Origin: Paramacrobiotus metropolitanus
Lineage: Eukaryota; Tardigrada; Eutardigrada; Parachela; Macrobiotidae
Reading direction: 5' to 3'
Length of the DNA: 64,000 nt
Assembly (NCBI RefSeq): GCF_019649055.1
Contig: NW_026570477.1
Coordinates: forward strand, 1 to 64,000
Below are positions 11,201 to 19,418 of the stretch, one piece after another. The stretch's first letter is position 1; the number at the start of each line of letters is the position of its first letter. A model generated the notes under the pieces. That model did no database searches. It was not told where the DNA came from and saw only the letters and a program-made list of their open reading frames with translations. The position numbers were made by a program, and so were the translations under genes.

Positions 11201-14200
11201 ACCAGGCCAGCCAGTGGAAGACGAACTTCCACCAGACGAGGCAGAAAGTGAGGACGAACGTCCTCAACTGCCAGCGGCCTTCTGGGGCGTCTCATCCAGC
11301 GAGGAGTCGGAGATCGAAGAAGATTTGGACGAACATGTCCAAAGGGCGTTATATGAGACCAGTCAGGTCCGGCCACCTTCAACGAAGGAATCGCCACGCC
11401 GAAGCCGATCTCCGTCAAAAAGGACTTCTCCTGGACGCGCCACATCAAACCCGGCGCGAATGCCTAGTATGCCGGCCATCGAACCGGCGCCTGCCAGGTT
11501 CACACCGAGCCGGCCAGGCAAATCCCCGACCAAAGAGAGGATGGACACCACACCTCCTCAGCAGCCAACCATGACCATTACCGTGGAACGAATCGCAGCA
11601 CCTACGGTGTCTGCAGGTTCATCACTTGAGCCAGTGACGGTCACGGTTAGGACTCCTGCACCAGTGGTCGCAGAATCGGCCAGAATGACGGTGCAGATAA
11701 CTCCGGCCGTCTCGGACCAAGAAGTGGAAACTGACTCGGCCCTGATGCCCATGAGTGCTCTCACCCTTACCGAGCAGAGACACTTATACGTCCACTCAGA
11801 CCAAAATGAGCGGCGGCGATACCGGTTCCTGCTCACAAAGAGACAGGAGGCGAAGGAGCAGAATAACATGGAAGAATATGACATGTTATCCGAGATGCTC
11901 GCGCCATTAGTTTACCGAATGGTAAAAGATTACCGGACCCGTCGCAACCAAAGGGCCTTTCCCCCACCGGAGCAAGACCCAATGATGACTGAAGCCCTGC
12001 TGTCAAGTGCCCCACTGATTGTGGTACCGCCAAAGACGCAGGCATCCCCAGCTTCAGAACCAATGGATACTTCTCCGTCCGGACCTGTGGCCGTAGAGTT
12101 ACAGCCAAAACCAGTCCAACCGGAGGAGTCACCGAAGGCCACTTCGTCGGCACAAGAATCGGTAGGCCAAAGCCAGTCCGGAACAGGGCCAACGGCCGCT
12201 GCTCCGACAATATTGACGAATATGCCCGCCACTGTCGACGACATACCTTTTGGCCGTCCAGTAATATTTCCCACAACAGGGACACTGGAAAACTTTGCAC
12301 TTGGCTTAGGCGTTATTCACTCAGCTAACTCCCAACGGAGTAAGCAGCCAAGGAAAGCCAAGAACCCAGAGAGGGCCAAACCACCCTCTCGTCCAACTTC
12401 TCCTCAACCGAGGGCCAAACAGGCCACTCGTCCAAACTCCCCTCAACCGAGTGGAAGTCAGGCGGCCACACCCCGGCCAACAGCTAACCCAGAGGCCGAA
12501 AGGAACCGCCAAAAGAAACAAGCGGCCAAGGACAAGAAAAGTCAAGAGGCCAAGATCGCCCAGCTCGAAAAGCGGCTGTCAGGCGATGAAGACGTTCAAG
12601 TCCTATCGGACAGTCCAGATAAACCAGCAGAGCCCGCATTAAATCGCTCACGGCGGGACGAGGAGTATGAACCACGCTTCGGGCCAGAACCGCCCTCAGG
12701 GGAAGTCATGCTTCCCTCGCCCTGGGACGATGAGGCCGAGCTACCGGACCCTGGACCGGAGGCCACACACATAGAGGTCCCAGCGGATCACTATGTGCGA
12801 TTAACTGTGGCAGCCGCCAGGGCTATGAGGCGCGCAACAGGACGAGACATGTACCAATGCCTCGTCTGCGTCCTTAGGTCCCGTATGAAGTATAAGGAAG
12901 AATACCAAGGCCTACCGCCAGCGGACCGTGTACTAACGGCACCCTTTATGCGGCGGATGGTATCTCGGATTCTAGACATGGGACTTCTGGTCCGCACACA
13001 CCGTGATTGGACCAGCATGATGGAACTACACGTGGCCCATCGGCCAGCAGGACTTTCCCGTAGCAGGGATTTTCCTTTCCATCAGATATGCAGGACCATC
13101 GCTTACCTGCACAACCCCAGAGGGTCCAACCTGACCGATATTGCCAGGACACTCAACGCTCTCTATTACCAGGGAGAAGAGAATCTGGATAAACTCACTA
13201 CCAGACTGGCTGATGAGCTAATTGCGCTGGTCAGGGAAGGAACCCTAGAAACGACCAATGCACACAGGGCGGAACCAATTCGCTTCACCATCCCGGGATT
13301 CATCCCACAGAAGACCCAACGGTCTCTGTATGTGTCACATGATGTTGACACAAAATGGGACCCGGACAGAAAGAAAGCGGTTGGACCGCCGAAGGACAAG
13401 CTGACCGGCAGAGCCAAGGAGGCTTACTTAATCTCCCAAGAGGCCAAACTGCCAGGTCCAAAGAACTTGCCGGTTGAAAAGCCCCCTCGACCATCGGTCA
13501 CTAGAAGGGAGAAGGCTGCACGGCAAGAAGTTGAAGAAGAGATGCGCGCGGCCGGAATCCGACCCGTGCCAAGGGACACTGTGTCACTGCCTAACGCAGC
13601 TGGCCAGTCCAGACCTCCCTCACCGACTCCGTCAGCCACATCAACTAAGAGTCGAAAGGCTACGGCCACAAAGACCACGGCTGCAAAGAGGAGCGGGAGG
13701 AAGAGCCCGCTACCACCGGGCCGAGACATATCGGACTCTGAGGACTCCGAACCGGAGGACTCGGAGAAGGAACAAGAAGAAGAGCCGGACCAGGACCAAA
13801 CCATGGAATCCCAGCCCGACTCAGATGACGACGATGACCAGAGCCCTGGTAAACTGACCATTAACGTCCCACCGGACCATGACATGGAAATCCCACCTGG
13901 TGATGAAAATCAGCCACCTAACGGTGACCAGGACATGGAGGACCAGGGCGGCGCAGAAGGCGCCGATCGGGAAAGCCAGGCCAGCGCAGAAGACGCTGAG
14001 CCAAGTGGAAGCGGTGCACAGCCCGAACGGGACAGAGTGCGAGACTCCACCTCACCAGAGTCGAATGACGGTGAGATCCAGTGGACTTTACCCGACCCAT
14101 GCCCGGCCAAACCGCGCATTGATTATGTGCCGCCACCGAGAACCACGGTGGCGAGGAAATGGCCCGGCGGAGATCCATCAAAGAAGCCGAAGATCTCCAA

Positions 14201-14831
14201 TACGGACGAGACGTGGGCACACATTAAGGCAGCCTTAAAGGCGTTGTCCCAAACGGGTACAACCCTTGCTACAGGAGGCTTGGCCTTCCAACTGATCCAG
14301 AAATGGAATGGCCCACCAATCACCAAGTCCAAGGTGATGAAATATATTCGAATGGCCTATGAAGAAGGAGCCATCCTTCGAACTCATCTGCCCAACATGC
14401 AGATGTTCTACACGTTCCCACCGGAAAGACGTGACGAAGCACCTCAAGGCTACTGGGAATGGCGAAATGCCATCTTGGCGGTACTGACCACCACGCAACA
14501 TCCCTTGGGCCTGACAAGAGGTGAAATGGCCAATCAACTCCTTGGACGATATGATGTACAACTTTCGACGTACGATCCTCAGCTGAGTGACGGGAATGAA
14601 TATCCCCCTAGTCGCCCCAACGGGTTGTACTACCTCAGCGAGGACGTGCGGTACATCGTCAAAAAGATGCTGCGCGAAGGCTGGCTCGATCAAACTGTTG
14701 ACGAGCCAGAAGCCCAGCAGCGTTACCGGATGAAGAATAATCCACCGGATCGCTATGGCCCTCGTCCCACCGAATCCGCCACCTTGGCCTCAACCAAGTC
14801 CAAGAAAAAGCGGCGCACTTACCATCAGTGA
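8265..14831 (+). CDS. Giant ORF of unknown function with winged-helix-like C-terminal repeats
   Basis: The first ATG is at 8265, giving 2188 codons. The open frame also continues a few codons upstream. The N-terminal 350 residues are helical and charged, with heptad-like Leu/Glu/Arg spacing at about 8385-8680 and 8900-9170. The middle (about 9200-12700) is Pro/Ser/Thr-rich and probably disordered. About 12340-12570 is very basic with a Lys/Arg/Ala/Pro helix. About 13730-14060 is strongly acidic. Around these sit four blocks with the same pattern of three helices ending in a basic or Gly-turn wing: about 12790-13040, 13070-13300, 14205-14420 and 14445-14745. I read these as winged-helix-like DNA-binding folds (inference from pattern only). 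There is no signal peptide or membrane segment, so it is not an ordinary envelope protein. It lies after integrase, where some Gypsy elements place an extra ORF. Confidence 0.7.
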   Translation: MVEPISSPMPDDDEDEGDVQVDLTTPPMRIESPTELLADGRTPLYQLQDNLKDVENAIQELEAMIRELDRRSPHYRESAQRILLDQEEFRRLAHELSEEIATRQAQHEIFPLHDQTGQALLAASRRLRDQLVQHRTDRQLRTEGSAAPTCPPPAPSAMPPLNPTVVVTATTGESSAPPVAQPTSTDEAMLTATGLEPREPASSPYDLRAYPDIPPLERELHAAERLEEEIRKVISSLKGVDIATLRRKVALDLEFQRVLEYITRIRRAMLRFMDKPLDTANDAPSLRDFRNRQYQLGLIDEALRRVLPKPRPGQTTRVGQTGLLIPTRSSTRQPAEELRMRVSRIMRIPAERFAAGPALSRPASASDTETDSDIDWFDMPDPIPVPGLTAPPDHMVAPERQVHPRPGSLAPPPEIAESLELIMRANVSQGRPAYADDFPVLNQLVNENQPALRTIRQQWDDEQAAADQRLREADTGPIRMTIPQALRNRNLIRDAEDIERRLTNRIRDLSPFDPEAVRLTEQQQSLTQRLALLRDLTPNSTMPTGQSLTVLDHTTRWIREFIEDYWKVQRPGPSTTARPSNFDPVNEWRPSPVSGPAPLALTYEPAALSSVGQPIPAELAQALTAPGPTSSQPVDTAGPATADSSIEVPLQDVEMDVSLPDKTLELTPEKPVETESTPVQPAGEPTSPMAVDAPTASSQPTPKPIEGDIFGGTLVVRPTDRKSTGGRPEPATPATTSGLQSPRFKKKKRTPPEAEEPPSQRSLPPWREPRENLELTRPTRPTLPTWSGLPRNLDVPGPTRPGPSILKPKKAEPPTLILRGLPAKKKKSPPKNFPGKGQVLSPPEAPAIPSGTTQPLRDEPPTRHRIRLTQTESWDDPHNRAVSEIIEVDLRLNLTKEDMRQRLRAGDPTLTDREIDRINRGCQLMVQERTILIRKLMAMRSKSQALRQRKLPGEIIEHAIYIRGPHINPRAWTVEPRPRPGQPVEDELPPDEAESEDERPQLPAAFWGVSSSEESEIEEDLDEHVQRALYETSQVRPPSTKESPRRSRSPSKRTSPGRATSNPARMPSMPAIEPAPARFTPSRPGKSPTKERMDTTPPQQPTMTITVERIAAPTVSAGSSLEPVTVTVRTPAPVVAESARMTVQITPAVSDQEVETDSALMPMSALTLTEQRHLYVHSDQNERRRYRFLLTKRQEAKEQNNMEEYDMLSEMLAPLVYRMVKDYRTRRNQRAFPPPEQDPMMTEALLSSAPLIVVPPKTQASPASEPMDTSPSGPVAVELQPKPVQPEESPKATSSAQESVGQSQSGTGPTAAAPTILTNMPATVDDIPFGRPVIFPTTGTLENFALGLGVIHSANSQRSKQPRKAKNPERAKPPSRPTSPQPRAKQATRPNSPQPSGSQAATPRPTANPEAERNRQKKQAAKDKKSQEAKIAQLEKRLSGDEDVQVLSDSPDKPAEPALNRSRRDEEYEPRFGPEPPSGEVMLPSPWDDEAELPDPGPEATHIEVPADHYVRLTVAAARAMRRATGRDMYQCLVCVLRSRMKYKEEYQGLPPADRVLTAPFMRRMVSRILDMGLLVRTHRDWTSMMELHVAHRPAGLSRSRDFPFHQICRTIAYLHNPRGSNLTDIARTLNALYYQGEENLDKLTTRLADELIALVREGTLETTNAHRAEPIRFTIPGFIPQKTQRSLYVSHDVDTKWDPDRKKAVGPPKDKLTGRAKEAYLISQEAKLPGPKNLPVEKPPRPSVTRREKAARQEVEEEMRAAGIRPVPRDTVSLPNAAGQSRPPSPTPSATSTKSRKATATKTTAAKRSGRKSPLPPGRDISDSEDSEPEDSEKEQEEEPDQDQTMESQPDSDDDDDQSPGKLTINVPPDHDMEIPPGDENQPPNGDQDMEDQGGAEGADRESQASAEDAEPSGSGAQPERDRVRDSTSPESNDGEIQWTLPDPCPAKPRIDYVPPPRTTVARKWPGGDPSKKPKISNTDETWAHIKAALKALSQTGTTLATGGLAFQLIQKWNGPPITKSKVMKYIRMAYEEGAILRTHLPNMQMFYTFPPERRDEAPQGYWEWRNAILAVLTTTQHPLGLTRGEMANQLLGRYDVQLSTYDPQLSDGNEYPPSRPNGLYYLSEDVRYIVKKMLREGWLDQTVDEPEAQQRYRMKNNPPDRYGPRPTESATLASTKSKKKRRTYHQ

Positions 14832-15020
14832 CCTAGGCATAGAATTTGCATAGGGTCTAGGGGGTGAACCCGATATAATTCACCGGGCAAGAAAAGCCTA
14901 GTTAACAAATCACACGTAAAACCATAGGGACGTAAAATATAGGGCGTAATTATTATAGGAACCAGCCATAAAAGCGGACTTAACCCCATTCTGCAAGTTT
15001 CATTTCTGTTACCACAGAGA
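14832..15020 (+). promoter_or_regulatory. Inter-ORF leader with possible 3' splice site
   Basis: 189 bp, AT-richer than both flanking ORFs. It ends with a pyrimidine-rich run and ACCACAG two bases before the ATG at 15021. This looks like a 3' splice acceptor that could join the last ORF to a spliced subgenomic RNA, as env ORFs are expressed in retroviruses (family knowledge; use here is inference). Confidence 0.35.
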
Positions 15021-16970
15021 ATGGGACTTACACCGCAGCAGAAGTATGAACCGCGATGCTCGGATTGCAGACGCAACAGCGGCGATAACATGACATATCC
15101 TCACCGCCGGGACAATTCCTCACGGGAGTTGTTCCCCTGCGCATACCACCTGCGGCCGGGCTTCCGCGACGAGAGCGAACGAGCCTACTGCTTCTATTTG
15201 GAAGTGGTGAGAGGCAACTTTGAGGCATACTGCCACATGACCAGCCGCGATGGAAGCCACCTGTTTCCCCTACTGAGGGACCACGAGCAGATAGAGATCT
15301 ACGATCTCTACATGCAACGCAGTGGTGACCGACAACCTGGCTGGAGCAGTACCGGAACCCAGATTCCTCCACTCAGCCAATCGGCTCGAGAACGGAAAGA
15401 GGAACGAGACCGGGAACGTCGAGCCCGTAACACGGGTTCTGACCAGTCCTCAGGGCGCGGCCCAACGGCCGCCCCGAAAACACATGGACATCAGCAACGG
15501 CCATCGTCAGGCTCTCAATCCTACGGATATGAGATGTCCACACCGACGACATATAACCAGATCCTGGAAAACATCAACAAAGCTATGGTTGACCAGGTGG
15601 CCAAACAGCTGATGGAAGGTGGACTGTTGGACGCCCTGAAAGGCCAATATCAGCCAGCGCGTACAGAGCAACGTACGCCACTGGCACCGCTACCGCGGAA
15701 CCCAGATGACTTACGTCATCAGATCCATAGCCGCAACCAGGACAAAACTGGCCGCCGTAGCCAGCCCGAGGAGCGCCAAACGCGCACATCACCCGGAAAA
15801 CGGGGCGAGGCAGAGTCCAATCTGGTTGTCGCTCAGTCCACCAAGCGACCAGAAAGAAGCGTCAGCTCGGTGGCCCACAATATCAGCATCCAGATCCCAA
15901 TGGAAACGGAGTCCGCACCGCCGTCATCGGACCCACCGGCCCGACAAGACGCAAGCGTCAGTGCCACGGACTTCGACCCATATAAATATGCTGAGGACCA
16001 GGGCATCAATATCCGGCCACGTCCCCATCGGGAGGTGACGGATTACATTATGGGCGCTATTCCATACCCTAGGGATAGATGGGCCCAAGTCAATGCCATG
16101 GTCCAGAATCTGCAAACTTTCGTCATCCGGTCCGGACTCGAAATGGAGATGCAGAAGAAGGAGTGGCCCCGTGCTTTCAGCATGGCGGAACACACCGAAA
16201 ACCGTGAGGGCTACCCGATGGTCCGCGATAATGCTCTATCGAGCATCACGGACGTAAACTTACTCGGACAGCCCGTTACCAGACCGGACTGGAACGACTT
16301 GTGCCAACTGCACATAAAGGACGACCAACTCGATGTCGTCAAATACCTGGCCCAGTTCGTCCTACCGGACGCGAACGCCAGTTTCATAATGGCAGCCGCC
16401 AGAGCCGCCATGGAAATCCCATGCAAACCGGCTGACCATAAGGATAACCCGGAAACGCAGATTTACTCGTACAACGGCACGATGTTACGCATCTTCGCCG
16501 CTAGACTCGGACACCTACGGTGCCACTGGGAACTTGAAGTTGCCTATCGGCAGGGGAAAATTATTCCTCGCTTATTGACCCAAGTGGCCCTACTAGGAAA
16601 TCAAATTCATGAAATCGAGGCGGGAGTCAAAATCCAAAGCGCCCTGAATGTTTTCAGGAGCCGCGCCAAAGACTACCGTTATCGCCATCCAACGGACTTC
16701 GACGACGGTGCGGAAGCGTTCGTTAACCGAACGGCAGCGCGGAAACTTCCAACGAAGTTTCGCACTCAACGATCCTCAACAGGATCGTCCGCACACGCCC
16801 AGACCCAGGCCGAACAGTCTGGCCCAGAAGTCCAGCCGACCAGCACCTCCAGCCAACATCAACATAACCTGACTGAACAGGAATTGGCGGACATGGAGGA
16901 AAGCGTCGTTGACCCACTCAACCCAGGGTTGGGCGACGGCGACCAAGCCGGACAAGGAGGGCAGGAATAG
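15021..16970 (+). CDS. Unknown 649-residue retroelement ORF
   Basis: Intact ORF beginning MGLTPQQKYEPRCSDCRR. Near the N-terminus CSDC, then further Cys and His residues within about 60 residues (FPCAYHLRPGF, FEAYCHM), could form a small zinc site. Residues about 100-300 are hydrophilic and disordered, rich in Arg, Ser, Pro and Gln. Residues about 340-580 form a mostly helical globular segment with many conserved-looking aromatic and Leu positions (for example DWNDLCQL, VALLGNQIHEIEAG). The C-terminal 70 residues are Gln/Ser/Thr and acidic. No transmembrane segment or signal peptide is seen. A structural (capsid-like) role is possible but no family is recognised. It follows the giant ORF on the same strand and is the last ORF before the 3' tail and LTR. 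Confidence 0.65.
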   Translation: MGLTPQQKYEPRCSDCRRNSGDNMTYPHRRDNSSRELFPCAYHLRPGFRDESERAYCFYLEVVRGNFEAYCHMTSRDGSHLFPLLRDHEQIEIYDLYMQRSGDRQPGWSSTGTQIPPLSQSARERKEERDRERRARNTGSDQSSGRGPTAAPKTHGHQQRPSSGSQSYGYEMSTPTTYNQILENINKAMVDQVAKQLMEGGLLDALKGQYQPARTEQRTPLAPLPRNPDDLRHQIHSRNQDKTGRRSQPEERQTRTSPGKRGEAESNLVVAQSTKRPERSVSSVAHNISIQIPMETESAPPSSDPPARQDASVSATDFDPYKYAEDQGINIRPRPHREVTDYIMGAIPYPRDRWAQVNAMVQNLQTFVIRSGLEMEMQKKEWPRAFSMAEHTENREGYPMVRDNALSSITDVNLLGQPVTRPDWNDLCQLHIKDDQLDVVKYLAQFVLPDANASFIMAAARAAMEIPCKPADHKDNPETQIYSYNGTMLRIFAARLGHLRCHWELEVAYRQGKIIPRLLTQVALLGNQIHEIEAGVKIQSALNVFRSRAKDYRYRHPTDFDDGAEAFVNRTAARKLPTKFRTQRSSTGSSAHAQTQAEQSGPEVQPTSTSSQHQHNLTEQELADMEESVVDPLNPGLGDGDQAGQGGQE

Positions 16971-17287
16971 GCCAACGGCCATTCCTGCATGTCGGCCCTA
17001 AAATTGGACCGGCATCGGCTGAACCGGACTTGAACATCATAGTGGGTACAATCCAACGGTTGTTACCCTCGCCCAACAAACGTGGCTTACAGCCATGTAT
17101 CGTCCACCTCACCGGACCTTAATCCCTGGATCTTAACCGGATTCCCCGGATTGGCTCTGGCTTAGCGGCTGGGACCATGAATTTGGCTCGGCCATCCCAG
17201 ACCATCCGACGGAGTCCACCGGACCGAACTTGGCGTAACGCCCGGTTCACCGGCATGGAAAGGATCCAGCGCCTAGAAGGCGGCGAC
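16971..17287 (+). other. 3' non-coding tail of the giant retroelement, first part
   Basis: Roughly 300 bp of GC-rich non-coding DNA with repeated short words around ccaacgg and accgga. No ORF with protein-like character is seen. Confidence 0.4.
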
Positions 17288-17440
17288 GGCCCGCATAGAA
17301 GTTGCGACAAGCCGTGGATCGATCCTGGCCCGCATAGAAGTTGCGACAAGCCAAGGATCAGCCTGGCCCGCATAGAAGTTGCGACAAGCCAAGGCCAAGT
17401 CCTGGCCCATAGAAGTTGGACCAGGCCCGCTGTGTGTCCA
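17288..17440 (+). repeat. Tandem array, about 38-bp unit, 4 copies
   Basis: Units start with ggcccgcatagaag or a close variant at 17288, 17327, 17365 and 17403, so the period is 38-39 bp. The first three share gcatagaagttgcgacaagc and the fourth is diverged. A further isolated catagaagtt core occurs near 17510. Confidence 0.85.
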
Positions 17441-17808
17441 ACGGACCATACGCGGCTCACGAGTTCAGTCGCCATACCAGGCAACTGGGACAAGTGAGTT
17501 CGGGAGCCACATAGAAGTTGTGGTACACCCACTTTGCATGCCACGTCCAACATCCTCACCACGGACCGCCCAGAGGCCCATCCAAAAGATGCACCGCCCC
17601 AAGGCTAAATGAGGATGCTTCTAGTCAGCAGACCGACTCCTTTGTGGAAAACGCCTACCGGCGCCCACAACTTAATTTTTTGGAGTTTGGCCCGGCTAAC
17701 CTGACGTTTTCGTCAGAAGTCACTTAATTTTGTTATGGCCACGGTCTCAGGGAAACCTACCTGACTCATCGGACATGGTAGCTAACTCATGGCCCACGGC
17801 CAGTGAGA

Positions 17809-18112
17809 TGGACCGTCGGAAAAACGACTAAGTCCTTTTGGCCCGCCATATATCTTGGACCGTCGGAAAAAACGACTAAGTCCTTTTGGCCCGCCATACA
17901 CCTTGGACCGTCGAAAAAACGACTAAGTCCTTTTGGCCCGCCATCAACCGTGGACAGTCGAAAAATCGACTAAGTCTTTTGGCCCGTCCAACGACGTGGC
18001 CGACCGAAAATTTTCTAAGTTTTTTGGCCCGTCCAATGACGTAGCCACTGAAAAATCGACTAAGTTTTTTGGCCCGTCCAACGACGTGGCTCATCAAAAA
18101 ACGACTAAGTCC
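17809..18112 (+). repeat. Tandem array, 45-48-bp unit, about 6.5 copies
   Basis: Units start at 17809, 17856, 17904, 17951, 17997, 18042 and 18087. Each carries a short potential hairpin (gtcg, A-rich loop, cgac), then aagt, a T run, and ggcccg. The first three units are nearly identical and the later ones drift and shorten. The array lies in the non-coding tail before the 3' LTR. Confidence 0.9.
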
Positions 18113-19035
18113 ACATCGGAGAGCCAAAACCTGTTATACAGGACCCCCATGTCCCACACCAGCCGGAGGCGAGCCACATCACAATGGAACCTCGTATCCT
18201 GGCCCAGAGCATGTCAGAGACCGAGTTTGGACCGCCCCAACGGGTTTGGTCCATCATACCACCTCGGTCCTGGGACTTAGAAAATTTTTCCATAGTGGCT
18301 CTCTTGGACTTAGAAGATTTTTGGACCTCGGCGCATGACCAAACTGGCATGCAAGGCCAAACCGGTCCAAGTTAGAGACCCATGTGAACCACCCTAACGG
18401 GACTAGTTCAAAGCACCACTGGGAAGGAATCCGACAGGACTCCCACTCCCGCCACACCAGGGACAACCCTAACGGGTCAGGTCCAACAGAGGCATGTCAG
18501 ACCAAAGCATGGCCATCCTAACGGAATCGGTCCAAGCACACTAATTTGGTCACAAGAGCACCTCTCCTGTCCAGAGGCATCACTCTGGCCCTGCATGGAC
18601 CGCCCAACCGGGCTTGGTCCACCATATTGAACCAGGAAGGGGACAACTTGTCCTTGCGAAAGCAATAGTGCCTTCCATATACTGCACCGCTGGATTTACT
18701 TTACTGGACCCCTGTGGACATCTCTGGGAACCGTCGCCCCGGATCTACAGGACCAGACCAATCCTAACGGATCAAGCGGACCGTTGACTAGGACCCGTGT
18801 GGACAGAATCTGCCCTGTGCCTTCAAACCACACTGGAACCCCCAGCAACCAGAGTGCACTCCAGATTTCGGCCGTTCGGTGCACTGCACCGCGGGTCTGG
18901 AGGAAGCGACCCTACCGGGTTTAGAGACAAAGTGACATCCGGCCCTACCGGGTATCGGATCCTGGCACCCTACCGGGTTGGCCAGGGGCAGAGTCGGAAG
19001 GTGCTCGCAGGAGCTCCCACTCCCGCCCAGAGGCA
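18113..19035 (+). other. Non-coding retroelement tail with degenerate repeats
   Basis: About 900 bp with recurring loose motifs: taacgg or taccgg followed by ggtcca-type words, and gcatgtcaga at 18206, 18493 and 19034. The last of these is at the LTR start. No protein-like ORF is seen. Such long repeat-rich 3' regions are known in large LTR elements. Confidence 0.5.
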
Positions 19036-19418
19036 TGTCAGAGACCGCACACTCGAGGCGGTAGACACCTCTTGTGGCTTTGCTCTGTCGCCCGCCCGCG
19101 CACGGCTACTCCATTCGTGCCGCGCTATTACGCTGCTCACTCAGCGTATACTTTGTCTACGCTGACCAATCAGCGCATTTCTGCACTCTTGGGGGCGTAG
19201 CCCAGCGCCTACGAGCGATTCCATGCTTTACGGCATCAGCTGTTGCGTACCCGCAGCACGCTGCATCATTACCAATTTTACTGACTTGCGCGCTCGCAGC
19301 TACTTTTCCACAGTGATACCGCATTGGTTTTTCTGTGTTTGTTTGTGGTTGCTTTATTGTTCCCAATAAAGGCGATATTTGCCCCACTTTTCGTTCTGCT
19401 TCTGTGTCATATCTGACA
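19036..19418 (+). repeat. 3' LTR of the giant retroelement, 383 bp
   Basis: The segment starts TGTCAGAGACC and ends TATCTGACA, so the ends form a short inverted repeat (TGTCAGA/TCTGACA) with canonical TG...CA termini. It holds an AATAAA polyadenylation signal at about 19365-19370 about 50 bp before the end, as expected for R-U5. GC-rich element DNA stops here and AT-richer host-like DNA follows. The partner 5' LTR is outside the window, so LTR identity and target-site duplication cannot be tested. Confidence 0.7.
19365..19370 (+). terminator. Polyadenylation signal AATAAA in the LTR
   Basis: AATAAA within the sequence cccaataaaggcg, followed by a GT/T-rich stretch. Likely the transcript end signal of the giant retroelement. 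Confidence 0.55.

Larger units (their letters stand above)
1..19418 (+). mobile_element. Giant Ty3/Gypsy-type LTR retroelement, 5' part outside window
   Basis: The stretch is GC-rich compared with the rest of the window and reads on the plus strand in retroelement order: protease, reverse transcriptase, RNase H, integrase, then two long extra ORFs, a non-coding repeat-rich tail and a 3' LTR ending at 19418. More than 19.4 kb lies in the window and neither the 5' LTR nor the primer-binding site is visible. Typical Ty3/Gypsy elements are 5-8 kb, so about 12 kb downstream of the integrase is excess. The pol part is broken by many frameshifts while the two extra ORFs are intact. That all of it is one element is inferred from strand, composition and the terminal LTR. 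Two adjacent elements cannot be excluded. Confidence 0.75.

Noticed and set aside
13424-13885. Ser-rich 153-codon minus-strand ORF
   Set aside because: Shadow of the acidic stretch of the giant ORF, since reversed GAG/GAC codons give Ser/Leu runs.
8265-14831. Envelope glycoprotein
   Set aside because: No signal peptide, no transmembrane segment and a long disordered Pro-rich middle. The position after integrase alone is not enough.
17809-18112. CRISPR array with 47-bp period
   Set aside because: The whole unit repeats with no variable spacers and it lies in a retroelement tail.
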